Of a stretch of DNA of 64,000 nt, positions 51,328 to 60,985 are shown one piece after another. Source of the DNA: Rhizobium cauense. GTDB taxonomy: Bacteria > Pseudomonadota > Alphaproteobacteria > Rhizobiales > Rhizobiaceae. The stretch is taken from assembly GCF_019511525.1 (NCBI RefSeq), contig NZ_JAEUAT010000025.1, positions 1 to 64,000 on the forward strand, given 5' to 3'. The notes under the pieces are model-generated. The model was not told the DNA's origin. It worked only from the letters and a program-made list of their open reading frames with translations, and made no database searches. A program made the position numbers and the translations under genes. Position 1 is the stretch's first letter, and every line of letters begins with the position of its first letter.

Positions 51328-53637
51328 TCAAGCCCGACGCCGCAGCTCATACACCTCAGCAGCATGATGTTCCTGCGTCAGCGTGAAATTCGCCAGCTGC
51401 CGGTCCATTTCAACTGCCTCGGTTGCAAGCCGGTGGATTGCTGCGGTGGTTTCCTCGACCATCGCGGCGTTCTGCTGTGTCATGGCATCCAGCTCGGAGA
51501 CTGCCGTGTTGATCTGCCGCAGCGTGTCCGCTTCCTCGCGCGTTGTTTCCATGATCTCGCTGATCTGACCGTTGATCGCTTCGACGTGGCCGCCGATGCC
51601 GGTCAGCGCATCGCCGGCGCGTTCGACGAGCGATACGCCCATTTCCACTTCATGCGTGGACTTCTGCAGCAGGCTCGCGATTTCCTTCGCGGCACTCGAC
51701 GAACGCTGCGCCAGTTCGCGCACCTCCATCGCAACGACAGCGAAACCCTTTCCGGACTCGCCTGCACGCGCCGCTTCGACACCGGCGTTGAGGGCGAGCA
51801 GGTTCGTCTGGAAGGCAATCGAGTCGATCACCGCAATGATCGAGTTGATCTGGCGCGAAGAGGTTTGGATCGCTTCCATTGCAGCGATCGTTTCGCGCAT
51901 GATCTGGCTGGAACCGGTCGTTTCCCGCTTTGCGTCCCGTGCAATGCGTTCGGCCTGCTCGGCGCGCTCGATCTGAATGCGGACCGATTGGGTGATCGCG
52001 TCGATCGCGTTTGCCGTCTCGGTGATCGAGGCGGCCTGCCGTTCGGTGCGACCGGCAAGCTCGTCGGCGCCGGTGCGCATTTCCTCGGAGCCCGCACGCA
52101 CCGCCATCGAGTTGCCGCCGATCGCCGTCATCGTTTCGCTGAGCGCGGCCAATGCCTGGTTGAAGTTCACGCGAAGGCCCTCAAGTTCGCTCGGGAACCG
52201 GGTCTCGATCTGATAGGCAAGATCGCCATCGGCAAGATGGTTCAGACCCTCGTCGATCGCCTGAACGACCTCCTGCAGCGTCCGTGCTTCCGCCTCGCGC
52301 TCCGCCATATGCTGCTGGCGATCACGCTCCGCACGAGCCCGCGTTTCGTTGCTGGCAGCTTCCAGCTCGCGGCTTTCGACCAGTGATTGCTTGAACCGGG
52401 CCAAGGCCTTGGCCATCGTGCCGATCTCATCGCCACGGTTCTGGCTGCCGATGTCGACATCCAGCTTGCCGTCGGCGACATCACGGGTGATCCCCGCAAG
52501 CTTGGCGAGCGGCGAGAACAACAGCTTGGTGATCGCCCATGTTGCCACGGCCATGACGGCAAGGACACCAAACGCGATCATGGTCAGGAGAGTAGCGATC
52601 TCGAGAGAGCCTGCGTTGAGCTCGCTGAGGCGCACACTTTCCACGACGAGGAAGCGCGAGCCCTGGTAGTCTATACCGCGGACATAGGCCCGTGCCTGAC
52701 CATCGGAACGATCGAAGTCGTCGACCGTCATACCCTTTGCCGAAAGCGCGTTCTTCGCGAATGTGAAGGGCGCGGTATCGAGGGTGGCGAGCTGTCCGGC
52801 GGCATTCAAGCCGATCGCCGAGCCGTCATCGGAGATGATCGCCGTCTGCGCGGTGCTGCCTGCCACGATGCCTTTGGCAAGAATGCCGGTGATGATGTCG
52901 TCGCGTACCTTGAAGAGCATTATGCCCTTTGCGGCACCAAGCTTGACGATCGGCACGGCATAGAAGATTGCCGACTTGCCGCTTGCTGAGTCAACGCGAA
53001 GGCCGGAGAAGCCTGTGGGTGCGGAATCGTCAGTCGCCTTCGCGGTATTCTCGATCGCCTTGGCGAAAGCCAGACCGGCACCGGTCGACTTCCATGCATC
53101 GCTCTTCAGGTTCTCGGCGAACTCGTCGTTCTTCTTGTAGGAGTAGAGGACGTTGCCATCGAGATCGGTAATCAGCAGGTCGCTGAACGCCGTGTTCTCA
53201 AGGTCGCGGGCAACCTCGCTTTGCGTCGTCTCATGGTTGGAATAATAGAAACCGCTCGGTGCCTCCGGCTTCATCAGCTTCTCGCGCTGGTCGGCCGGGT
53301 TCGGATTGTTGGTGATGAACACCTTCTTCAATTCGGCACGTGCATCGCCTGACGTCTTCTCGATGGTCTTCCAGCCGCTCTTGAGGCTGGTGATCGACAT
53401 TTGCAGCGCTTCGATGCGCGCGATCGAGTTCGCCTGGTTTTCCAGCTGCTCAAGCTGATCCTGCAGCATGTCGCCGCGAAAGATGAGGACGCTCTCTTTG
53501 GCTTTGAGCGCCTGCTCGCCGGAAATGCGACTGCTGGCGAAGTAGGCGAGGACGTTGATGACCGCGATCGACAATGCGGTCAGCAGGATGAATGTGGCAA
53601 TGACCTTAAAGGACAGGGATTGAAATCTCTGAACCAT
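51328..53637 (-). CDS. Methyl-accepting chemotaxis protein
   Basis: The 769-residue receptor has a membrane helix at residues ~11-31, a large periplasmic sensor region (~32-335) with double-Cache-like spacing, a second helix (~340-362), a HAMP domain (PLAKLAGITRDVADGKLDVD) and the cytoplasmic hairpin with DSIAFQTNLLALNAGVEAAR and FAVVAMEVRELAQRSSSAAK. There is no C-terminal CheR-binding pentapeptide (it ends YELRRRA). Ligand is unknown. It stands alone, without che genes. Confidence 0.94.
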   Translation of the reverse strand: MVQRFQSLSFKVIATFILLTALSIAVINVLAYFASSRISGEQALKAKESVLIFRGDMLQDQLEQLENQANSIARIEALQMSITSLKSGWKTIEKTSGDARAELKKVFITNNPNPADQREKLMKPEAPSGFYYSNHETTQSEVARDLENTAFSDLLITDLDGNVLYSYKKNDEFAENLKSDAWKSTGAGLAFAKAIENTAKATDDSAPTGFSGLRVDSASGKSAIFYAVPIVKLGAAKGIMLFKVRDDIITGILAKGIVAGSTAQTAIISDDGSAIGLNAAGQLATLDTAPFTFAKNALSAKGMTVDDFDRSDGQARAYVRGIDYQGSRFLVVESVRLSELNAGSLEIATLLTMIAFGVLAVMAVATWAITKLLFSPLAKLAGITRDVADGKLDVDIGSQNRGDEIGTMAKALARFKQSLVESRELEAASNETRARAERDRQQHMAEREAEARTLQEVVQAIDEGLNHLADGDLAYQIETRFPSELEGLRVNFNQALAALSETMTAIGGNSMAVRAGSEEMRTGADELAGRTERQAASITETANAIDAITQSVRIQIERAEQAERIARDAKRETTGSSQIMRETIAAMEAIQTSSRQINSIIAVIDSIAFQTNLLALNAGVEAARAGESGKGFAVVAMEVRELAQRSSSAAKEIASLLQKSTHEVEMGVSLVERAGDALTGIGGHVEAINGQISEIMETTREEADTLRQINTAVSELDAMTQQNAAMVEETTAAIHRLATEAVEMDRQLANFTLTQEHHAAEVYELRRRA

Positions 53638-53880
53638 GAACGCTGAACCCCTTCCGGAACGGCTCCTACCGGCAGGACCCAGAACATCCGACCGGCTAAC
53701 CTGTAAACAGAAACACGGGAGCCTTGCCTTCGCACGAAGGGAGCTCCTCTGACATTTTATCGGTCAAAAGTCGGCTACGGAGCTTAAATTGCCGTAAACG
53801 GCCAGCCTGAAAAACAAGGAATGTTTTTGTTTTGTTCACATATCGATGGCAGTTATTTTACAAGTGAAATAGGGTGAAGC
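53638..53880. promoter_or_regulatory. Divergent promoter region (receptor / ruvC)
   Basis: This 243-bp region lies between the divergent receptor and ruvCAB genes. It becomes AT-rich near ruvC. I could not identify a LexA box of the alphaproteobacterial GTTC-N7-GTTC type with confidence, though GTTCAC occurs at about 53835. Confidence 0.3.
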
Positions 53881-54393
53881 ATGCAAAATACGATTCGCAT
53901 CATCGGCGTCGATCCCGGCCTACGTCGCACGGGCTGGGGAATTATCGAGACGCTCGGCAATTCCTTGCGCTTCGTCGCTTCGGGCACAGTAACATCGGAC
54001 GGCGACATGGACCTGGCTTCGCGCCTTTGCCAGTTGCACGACGGCCTCGCCGACGTCGTCCATAGCTACAAGCCGGATGAGGCCGCCGTCGAACAGACAT
54101 TCGTCAACAAGGATGCTGTTGCGACACTGAAACTCGGCCAGGCCCGCGGCATTGCCATGCTGGTCCCTGCTCGCGCCGGATTGCCGGTCGCGGAATACGC
54201 GCCGAACGCCGTCAAGAAGGCGGTCATCGGCGTCGGCCACGGCGAGAAAAAGCAGATCCACATGATGCTGAAAATCCTGATGCCGAAGGTCGAGTTCAAG
54301 GGCGACGATGCCGCCGACGCGCTGGCGATCGCCATCTGCCACGCCCACAACCGCGGCAGCAACCGTATGCGGCAGGCTGCACTTGCCGGCTAA
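53881..54393 (+). CDS. ruvC: Holliday-junction resolvase RuvC
   Basis: The 170-residue endonuclease has the catalytic Asp in IIGVDPGLRRTGWGI, the Glu in EAAVEQTFVNKD and the Asp pair in KGDDAADALAIAICH. It resolves junctions in complex with RuvAB. AGGGTGA lies before the start. It opens the ruvCAB operon. Confidence 0.97.
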   Translation: MQNTIRIIGVDPGLRRTGWGIIETLGNSLRFVASGTVTSDGDMDLASRLCQLHDGLADVVHSYKPDEAAVEQTFVNKDAVATLKLGQARGIAMLVPARAGLPVAEYAPNAVKKAVIGVGHGEKKQIHMMLKILMPKVEFKGDDAADALAIAICHAHNRGSNRMRQAALAG

Positions 54394-54426
54394 TCTCCAC
54401 TGAAAACCACCGAACGGACCATACGC

Positions 54427-55044
54427 ATGATCGGCAAGCTCAAAGGCACCATCGAAGAAATCGGCGACGACTATGTGCTCGTTGATGTCCACGGCGTCTG
54501 CTACGTCGCCTTCTGCTCGGCCCGCACCCTGTCCCGCCTCGGCTCGGTCGGCGAGGCCTGCGTGCTCTTCATCGAGACCTATGTTCGCGAAGACCAGTTG
54601 AAACTCTTCGGCTTCATGAGCGCGCTTGAGAGGGAGTGGTTCATCCTCCTGCAGAGCGTCCAGGGCGTCGGTGCAAAGGTAGCTCTCGCCGTGCTGTCGA
54701 CCCTGCCTCCGGCCGAACTGGCCAACGCCATCGCACTGCAGGATCGCACTGCAGTCGCACGCGCCCAGGGCGTTGGTCCCAAGGTTGCCGTGCGTATCGT
54801 CACCGAACTGAAGAACAAGGCGCCGGCCCTTGCCGGAGAAGCGTCGGGCACGATCGGCCTCAAGCAGGAACTGGGGGAAGGTGTCGCCGCCGCACCTGTC
54901 GCCGACGCTGTTTCCGCGTTGACGAACCTCGGCTATTCCCGCGACCAGGCGGCCAACGCCGTTGCCGCCGCAATGAAGACCGCCGGTGAAGGCGCTGACA
55001 GCGCCAAGCTCATCCGCCTCGGGTTGAAGGAACTGGCTCGCTGA
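54427..55044 (+). CDS. ruvA: Holliday-junction branch-migration protein RuvA
   Basis: The 205-residue protein begins MIGKLKGTIEEIGDDYVLVD and has the two helix-hairpin-helix motifs (LLQSVQGVGAKVALAVLS and RAQGVGPKVAVRIVTELK) plus the C-terminal RuvB-binding domain (DAVSALTNLGYSRDQAANAV). It tetramerises on four-way junctions. It lies 33 bp after ruvC. Confidence 0.97.
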   Translation: MIGKLKGTIEEIGDDYVLVDVHGVCYVAFCSARTLSRLGSVGEACVLFIETYVREDQLKLFGFMSALEREWFILLQSVQGVGAKVALAVLSTLPPAELANAIALQDRTAVARAQGVGPKVAVRIVTELKNKAPALAGEASGTIGLKQELGEGVAAAPVADAVSALTNLGYSRDQAANAVAAAMKTAGEGADSAKLIRLGLKELAR

Positions 55045-55123
55045 TCCGATTGCCCGAGCGGGTGCCAAAAGCCGCTCGCTTGGTGTATTGGTCACGAGCG
55101 TTTGAAGATTGGGAAATGCCAGC

Positions 55124-56164
55124 ATGAGTGAAGCCGCGCGCCTGATATCGGCCGAGAAACGAGGCGAAGACCTGGATGTGACGCTGCGGCCGCAATCGCT
55201 GGACGAGTTCACAGGCCAGGCGGAAGCACGCGCAAACCTGAAAGTCTTCATCGAAGCAGCGAAAAACCGCGGCGAGGCACTCGACCACGTGCTTTTCGTT
55301 GGCCCACCCGGGCTCGGCAAGACTACGCTCGCGCAAATCATGGCGAAGGAACTCGGCGTCAACTTCCGCTCGACCTCCGGCCCGGTGATCGCCAAGGCTG
55401 GCGATCTCGCCGCACTTCTGACCAACCTCGAAGAGCGTGACGTGCTCTTCATCGACGAAATCCATCGGCTGAGCCCGGCCGTCGAGGAAATCCTCTATCC
55501 CGCAATGGAGGATTTCCAGCTCGATCTCATCATCGGAGAAGGTCCTGCGGCGCGCTCTGTCAAGATCGACCTGTCGAAATTCACCCTCGTCGCGGCGACG
55601 ACGCGCCTTGGCCTGCTGACTACGCCGCTGCGCGACCGCTTTGGCATTCCAGTGCGCCTGAGTTTCTATACCGTTGACGAATTGGAGCTGATCGTTCGCC
55701 GTGGCGCACGACTGATGAACCTTCCCATGACCGACGATGGTGCGCGGGAAATCGCTCGGCGAGCCCGCGGCACGCCGCGTATTGCCGGTCGCCTGCTCCG
55801 CCGCGTGCGCGATTTCGCGGAAGTGGCCAAAGCCGAAGCGGTCACCCGCGAGATTGCCGACGAGGCACTGACCCGGTTGCTGGTGGACAACATGGGCCTC
55901 GACCAGCTCGACAAGCGCTACCTCAACATGATCGCAGTCAATTTCGGCGGTGGCCCCGTCGGCATCGAAACCATCGCTGCAGGCCTTTCCGAACCGCGCG
56001 ACGCGATCGAGGATATAATCGAGCCCTACATGATCCAGCAGGGTTTCATCCAGCGCACCCCGCGCGGCCGCGTTCTCACCGCGACGGCCTGGAAACATCT
56101 CGGCATGCAGCCGCCCAAGGATCTCGAGGCGGCACAATTTCGCTTGTTTCAGGAAGACGACTGA
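55124..56164 (+). CDS. ruvB: Holliday-junction helicase RuvB
   Basis: ATG 55124 gives MSEAARLISAEKRGED; TTG 55109 is a less likely start. The 346-residue AAA+ motor has Walker A GPPGLGKTT, Walker B LFIDEIHRLSP, sensor 1 AATTRLGLLTTPLRDRFG and the arginine finger and winged-helix C-terminus ending in FRLFQEDD. It drives branch migration with RuvA. Confidence 0.97.
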   Translation: MSEAARLISAEKRGEDLDVTLRPQSLDEFTGQAEARANLKVFIEAAKNRGEALDHVLFVGPPGLGKTTLAQIMAKELGVNFRSTSGPVIAKAGDLAALLTNLEERDVLFIDEIHRLSPAVEEILYPAMEDFQLDLIIGEGPAARSVKIDLSKFTLVAATTRLGLLTTPLRDRFGIPVRLSFYTVDELELIVRRGARLMNLPMTDDGAREIARRARGTPRIAGRLLRRVRDFAEVAKAEAVTREIADEALTRLLVDNMGLDQLDKRYLNMIAVNFGGGPVGIETIAAGLSEPRDAIEDIIEPYMIQQGFIQRTPRGRVLTATAWKHLGMQPPKDLEAAQFRLFQEDD

Positions 56165-56201
56165 CGCCTGCGGGGTGCCCCGCCAGGAGAGGGAGTTACC
56201 G

Positions 56202-56765
56202 ATGTCGACGTTCGATCCCTCCAGGACCGCCCGCAAGCTTGCCTACAACAATGCGCTCGCGAACCACAGACTGCATGAGGCCTGCGGCCGGCTACTGCCG
56301 GGCGAGTTCGAAGGCGTTCGGGTGAGTTTCTTTCCCTCGATCAAGGCAACGCTCAATCACATTCTGACCGTCGACTGGTTCTATGTCGATGCGCTCGAAG
56401 GCGGAACGCTTGGGCCCGCCGCCTGGAACATCGAGGAGCCGTTCGACAATATCGCCACGCTTGCTGCCGAGCAGTCCAAGGTCGATCGCCGGCTGGTTGC
56501 GCTTTGCGAGGCCGTCACCCCGGAAAAGCTGGCATCGACGATCGAAATCCATCGTTCGGAGCGTCTCCAGCGCGAGCGGATGGAAGACGTCCTGAACCAT
56601 CTCTTCCAACACCAGACCCATCACCGAGGGCAGGTTCACGCCATGTTGGCGGGAACGAGCGTGCCACCGCCGCAACTCGACGAATTCATCGTCGCCGACG
56701 ACGGCCGCTTCCGGAGCGGCGATATCGCCGCTCTCGGCTGGAGTGAAGAATACTTGATGCGTTAG
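56202..56765 (+). CDS. DinB-superfamily protein
   Basis: GGGAG precedes ATG 56202. The 187-residue protein has the four-helix DinB arrangement with candidate metal-binding His: SIKATLNHILTVDWFYVDAL (~residue 52) and HQTHHRGQVHAMLAG (~residue 140). DinB-like proteins bind Ni/Zn and may be thiol-dependent transferases; no function is assigned. It follows ruvB by 37 bp and is convergent with acvB. Confidence 0.85.
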   Translation: MSTFDPSRTARKLAYNNALANHRLHEACGRLLPGEFEGVRVSFFPSIKATLNHILTVDWFYVDALEGGTLGPAAWNIEEPFDNIATLAAEQSKVDRRLVALCEAVTPEKLASTIEIHRSERLQRERMEDVLNHLFQHQTHHRGQVHAMLAGTSVPPPQLDEFIVADDGRFRSGDIAALGWSEEYLMR

Positions 56766-56777
56766 GTCGCGACGCAA

Positions 56778-58157
56778 TCAGTCTTGCAGTCGGGCCTTCA
56801 GCCCGTCGATGATCGTCTTGCTCAGAAGCTCATAGTTCTCATCGAAGTGGTGGTCGCCGGCCAGCGCGATCACATCGACGCCGCTGTCCTTCAGGTCGGG
56901 ACATGCGACCTCGTCGTCGTCTTCCTTTCCGTAGATGCACTGGACGATCTTTGGATCGACCTTCTTCAGGTCGTCAACCGGGTCGCCACCGGCACCTTCC
57001 GTCTTCTGGCCGAGCCAGCCCATGACGGAGATCTGGTAATCCACCTCGTGCGAGAGAGATAGCAGCGACATCTGGGCAATAGTCTCCTTGGCGGCCGGCT
57101 TCAATCGCGTAAAGGCGGCAGGCACGACGTCGGCGCCAAAGGAATAGCCGATGAGGAGAACATGCTTCACCTTCCACTGCTTCCGGTAAAACTCGATGAT
57201 TTTGCCAAGATCGTCCGCAGTCTGCTGCGGCTGGCGCTCCGACCAGAAATAGTGAAGCGAGTCGACACCAACCACGGGAACGCCCTGCTTCTGCAACGCC
57301 GCGCCGACCTCCTTGTCAATGTCGCGCCAACCGCCGTCTCCGGAATAAATAATCGCCATCGTATCGAAGGCTGGCTTGGCATCCAGAATGGTGAGGGGCA
57401 GCCCCAGCGGGTTGTCGGCACTGCCGGAGGCGTCGATCAGGTCGGAGAGCGTGTCGCTCAGCGTCGTCTGCGCATCGCCCTCGGAATCGCGGATGTCGAT
57501 ATCGGGGTGCTGCTTCTTGAGCTCTTCGACATGCGCTCGGCCGTCTTTGCTTGCGGACGCCGTGAACGAAGCGATGATCGGGTCCGGCAGCGATGTGTCG
57601 CTGAGCCCATAGATCATGCGATCACCGACCGTTTGTTTCTTCGCCGGTGTGCAGAGTTGCTTGGTAAGCGGAATGCCCGCGGCCGGATCGACCACCAGCG
57701 TCTCGCCTATGGTGGCGTCCGGTGTCTGCGCTGCGATTGCCAGTGCCAAGGCTCCACCCTCACCGACGCCGGCGATGATCGGTAGATGATAGGCGCTGTT
57801 ACCGGCCGCGCGCTGCACCTGCTGGCTCAGCGACTCGATATCCGACACCATGTAGATGCAGCCGTCATTCTGGCTGAGGTCATAATTCCTGAGCGCATCC
57901 ATGTAGGATGCGAAATCGATACCGATGACGACCGCCCCCTGCTCGACAAGCCGATCGGCCTCCGCCTTCTCGTTGTCGCCCCAGCCGGCGCCATCCGATA
58001 TCAGCACGACGGCCCCTTTCACGTCGCCTTCCGGCAGGAAGATATGCGGCGAAGGAATGAGCCCGGTTTCAAAACTCTGCGTCGTCTCGGTTGCCGCCAT
58101 TGCGACCGGCACGGACAGTAACAGGGCGCAGACGGCTGCAAGAAGGTGTCTTTTCAT
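56778..58157 (-). CDS. acvB: AcvB/VirJ-type periplasmic lipid hydrolase
   Basis: The 459-residue product has a signal peptide (LLAAVCALLLSVPVAMAATE) and two alpha/beta-hydrolase-like halves. The first has VVLISDGAGWGDNEKAEADR and VGEGGALALAI; the second has IIYSGDGGWRDIDKEVGAAL, the nucleophile Ser in LIGYSFGADVVPA and the His in LAGDHHFDENYE. In Agrobacterium and Rhizobium AcvB hydrolyses lysyl-phosphatidylglycerol made by LpiA. The start overlaps the lpiA stop (TGATG), so the pair is coupled. ATG 58160 is an alternative start. Confidence 0.93.
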   Translation of the reverse strand: MKRHLLAAVCALLLSVPVAMAATETTQSFETGLIPSPHIFLPEGDVKGAVVLISDGAGWGDNEKAEADRLVEQGAVVIGIDFASYMDALRNYDLSQNDGCIYMVSDIESLSQQVQRAAGNSAYHLPIIAGVGEGGALALAIAAQTPDATIGETLVVDPAAGIPLTKQLCTPAKKQTVGDRMIYGLSDTSLPDPIIASFTASASKDGRAHVEELKKQHPDIDIRDSEGDAQTTLSDTLSDLIDASGSADNPLGLPLTILDAKPAFDTMAIIYSGDGGWRDIDKEVGAALQKQGVPVVGVDSLHYFWSERQPQQTADDLGKIIEFYRKQWKVKHVLLIGYSFGADVVPAAFTRLKPAAKETIAQMSLLSLSHEVDYQISVMGWLGQKTEGAGGDPVDDLKKVDPKIVQCIYGKEDDDEVACPDLKDSGVDVIALAGDHHFDENYELLSKTIIDGLKARLQD

Positions 58158-60760
58158 CATTTCCTCACTACCCCTCGCAATCCGCCGCCGATCAGGAACG
58201 TTGCGTCCATCAGCGCAAGCATCGGATTGCCTCCACCCGAAACCGCAAGATACCGCGGATGCCACTGCGGATGAAACTTTGATTTGAAGGCCCTGAGGCC
58301 CTTGAAGTTATAGAACCGCTCTCCGTGTTCGAAGACGGTGCTGCCGATGCGATCCCAGACGGGAGCGACCTCGCGCTTCGACATGCCCGAAAGCGGTGCC
58401 ATGCCGAGATTGAAATGCGAGAAGCCTTCGCTGCGCAGGTACTCCATGATCTGGACGAAGAGGAAGTCCATCGATCCCTTCGGCGCATCCGGCGAGAACC
58501 GCATCAGATCGATAGTTCCCTCGTCCTTCGCGGCCGTTATCAAGATATTGGCGAAGGCGACGATCTTGCCTTCCCGCTTCAGGATGCCAACCGGCTGGGC
58601 AACGATGTAGTCGGCATCGAACGCCCCGAGCGAGAAGCCTTTCTCCTTGGCATTGTGATCCTCGAGCCAGGCACTCGAAACCGCGGCAAGCTCGTCCATC
58701 ACGCCAGGAACGTTTTCTGGCACGATCACCTCGAACTCAAGGCCGTCACGCTGCGCGCGGCTCGCCGTCTGCCTGAGGTTGGCCCACTTGCCGCCTTTCA
58801 TTTCGAAGGTCTTGAGGTCGGCGACAGCAAGCTCACCCAGCTTGAACGCGCGCAGCCCTGCATCGGCACAATGGGAAAGCAGGGCCGGCGAGATCTGGTA
58901 GAACACGGCGCGACAGCCGGCCGCGCGTGCAGTCTCCACGAAACGCCAGACGAGTTCCGGGATAGCACTGCGCTCGCCGATCGGGTCGAAGAGCGCGATC
59001 CAGGAACGGCCTTGCCTTCCGTACATGATGAAGGCGTCGCCCTTCTCGGAGAACATGATGCTCTTGTCGCCCATCCGCACCAGATTGGCGTCGGCATAGC
59101 GCTGCCTTTCGACGATCTCGACCGCCCGCTGCAACGCGTCCGTTGACGCAGGCTCCGGCTTAACCGCCACCGGGCGAAGCAGGCTGAAGATCGCAATTGC
59201 CGAGGAAATGATGGAGATACCGAGCACGGCGCGCAGACCACGCGGGGCCTCGTCGGCAAATTCGAACTGCCACCAGAGCTCGCGGCTGTACTCGACGTCG
59301 CGGTAGACGAAGAGCAGGATGACAATCGCGCCGACACAGATGACGGCGATGGCGGTCAGCCACGAGGCCGTCAGCGTCTGGTTGAGAAGGGACGCATGCC
59401 GCCGGAACAGACGGCGGCTGACGAAGAGACCGAAGATAAGGAAGCCAAGAAAACATGCCTCAACGAGCGCGATCGCCTTGAGCAGCGACAAGGCCAATGC
59501 TGCCGCAGCGGACATGATCGACACCCACCAGGCACCGTCTAGCCTCTGGCCGAGCCCACGCGCCGCAACGACGAGTGCCAGTCCCATCAGGCTCGACAGA
59601 AAATGTGCGCCTTCGACAATCGGCAACGGCAGGTAGTTAGCCAGGAACTCAAGGTTCTGGTCCGGGGTCGGCGTCACGCTTGAGAAGACCAGCATCACCC
59701 CGAGAATCAGAGAGAAGGCCGAGAGCAACTGCGGCATCAGCCGGATACCGATCTTTCGGACTCCGGATGCCACCGGGTGATCCGCGAACCGCCGAAGCTC
59801 CGTTGCCGACACGGCGAGGACGGCAAGCAGCAGCGGCAGCACATGGTAGATCAGGCGGTAGAGCACCAGCGACCCGAGCACTGCATCGATGTTCACGGCG
59901 CTGCCAAGCGAAGCGATGATAACCGTTTCGAACACGCCCAGCCCGGCTGGCACATGGCTCAAGACACCGAGGCCGACAGCAATCGCATAAACCGCCAGGA
60001 ACACTGGCCAGCTGATTGCCGCCTGTGGCAGCAGGACATAGAGCACGGTTGCCGAGGCTGCGATGTCGAAGGCGGTGACAAGGAACTGTCGCGACCACGT
60101 GCGAGAGTCTGGCAGCCTGACCTCGACCGGACCAATGTGGATCGCACGGCCGTCACGGCCGATGATGGTCATGATGCCCAGTCCGACGATGACTGCACCA
60201 GCCAACAGCCGCAGACTAAGGCTGCCAACATTGATCAACGGCGCGATCTCATCGGCTATGATCAAGAGCGCAATGGCAGCGACCCCCGCAAGCCCGAGAC
60301 CGAACGATAGCGTCACGAATGCAATGACCCGACCGATTTCCTCAGGCGCCAGACCGAGCCGCGAATAGGCGCGATAGCGAATTGCGCCGCCGCTCAGAGC
60401 CCCGAAACCCGCGGTATTTCCGACCGCATAGGCGCTGAACGCGGTCAGCGCCACCTGCGGAAACGGCAGCTTGCGGCCAACATATTCAATGGCATTCACA
60501 TCATAGAAAACGAGGGCCAGGAAACTCAGGCCAGTAAAGACCAACGCCAGCACGATCGAGCTGACCTTGGTGTCGGCCAGCGCCTGCACCACGTCGTCGT
60601 AGCGCACTTCGTTCGTCAACTTCACGATCGCGAAGCCGACAAGGCAGAAGAGTGCAAGCGTCGCCAATGCGGTCAAAAGTGCGCGGTAGCGACTGAACAG
60701 TCCACGCACCGAAGATTCGTCGGCGTTTTCGATTTCTTCCAACTTGCCGTGCCCCGACAT
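58157..60760 (-). CDS. lpiA: Lysylphosphatidylglycerol synthase LpiA (MprF family)
   Basis: The 867-residue inner-membrane protein has an N-terminal flippase-like domain with many membrane helices (residues ~25-530) and a C-terminal GNAT-like synthase domain (~560-850; for example SIMFSEKGDAFIMYGRQGRS, FVQIMEYLRSEGFSHFNLGM, FKSKFHPQWHPRYLAV). It transfers lysine from Lys-tRNA to phosphatidylglycerol. In Rhizobium tropici lpiA is induced by low pH and gives acid and polymyxin resistance. It is paired with acvB. Confidence 0.95.
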   Translation of the reverse strand: MSGHGKLEEIENADESSVRGLFSRYRALLTALATLALFCLVGFAIVKLTNEVRYDDVVQALADTKVSSIVLALVFTGLSFLALVFYDVNAIEYVGRKLPFPQVALTAFSAYAVGNTAGFGALSGGAIRYRAYSRLGLAPEEIGRVIAFVTLSFGLGLAGVAAIALLIIADEIAPLINVGSLSLRLLAGAVIVGLGIMTIIGRDGRAIHIGPVEVRLPDSRTWSRQFLVTAFDIAASATVLYVLLPQAAISWPVFLAVYAIAVGLGVLSHVPAGLGVFETVIIASLGSAVNIDAVLGSLVLYRLIYHVLPLLLAVLAVSATELRRFADHPVASGVRKIGIRLMPQLLSAFSLILGVMLVFSSVTPTPDQNLEFLANYLPLPIVEGAHFLSSLMGLALVVAARGLGQRLDGAWWVSIMSAAAALALSLLKAIALVEACFLGFLIFGLFVSRRLFRRHASLLNQTLTASWLTAIAVICVGAIVILLFVYRDVEYSRELWWQFEFADEAPRGLRAVLGISIISSAIAIFSLLRPVAVKPEPASTDALQRAVEIVERQRYADANLVRMGDKSIMFSEKGDAFIMYGRQGRSWIALFDPIGERSAIPELVWRFVETARAAGCRAVFYQISPALLSHCADAGLRAFKLGELAVADLKTFEMKGGKWANLRQTASRAQRDGLEFEVIVPENVPGVMDELAAVSSAWLEDHNAKEKGFSLGAFDADYIVAQPVGILKREGKIVAFANILITAAKDEGTIDLMRFSPDAPKGSMDFLFVQIMEYLRSEGFSHFNLGMAPLSGMSKREVAPVWDRIGSTVFEHGERFYNFKGLRAFKSKFHPQWHPRYLAVSGGGNPMLALMDATFLIGGGLRGVVRK

Positions 60761-60985
60761 TTCCTACCGTCGTCATATTCCAGTTTAGCGGGAATGCGTT
60801 CGAAACACGTAACACAAGCAAGTCGCAAGCTGTATCAACGTATAGCCTGCGCTGACCGAGCCCGCCCGCCACTCTCGCCTCCTTCATCCCCAATTAGGGC
60901 AAATTTGGCGCACGAATGGCTACGGGACATTGCATTTTCGTAATGTTTCAAAGGCTTGCTTCACGCCTACCGCCGCCGGGGAAGC

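Noticed and set aside
53638..53880. SOS (LexA) box before ruvCAB
   Set aside because: Only one GTTC half-site is clear; a second at the right spacing was not found.
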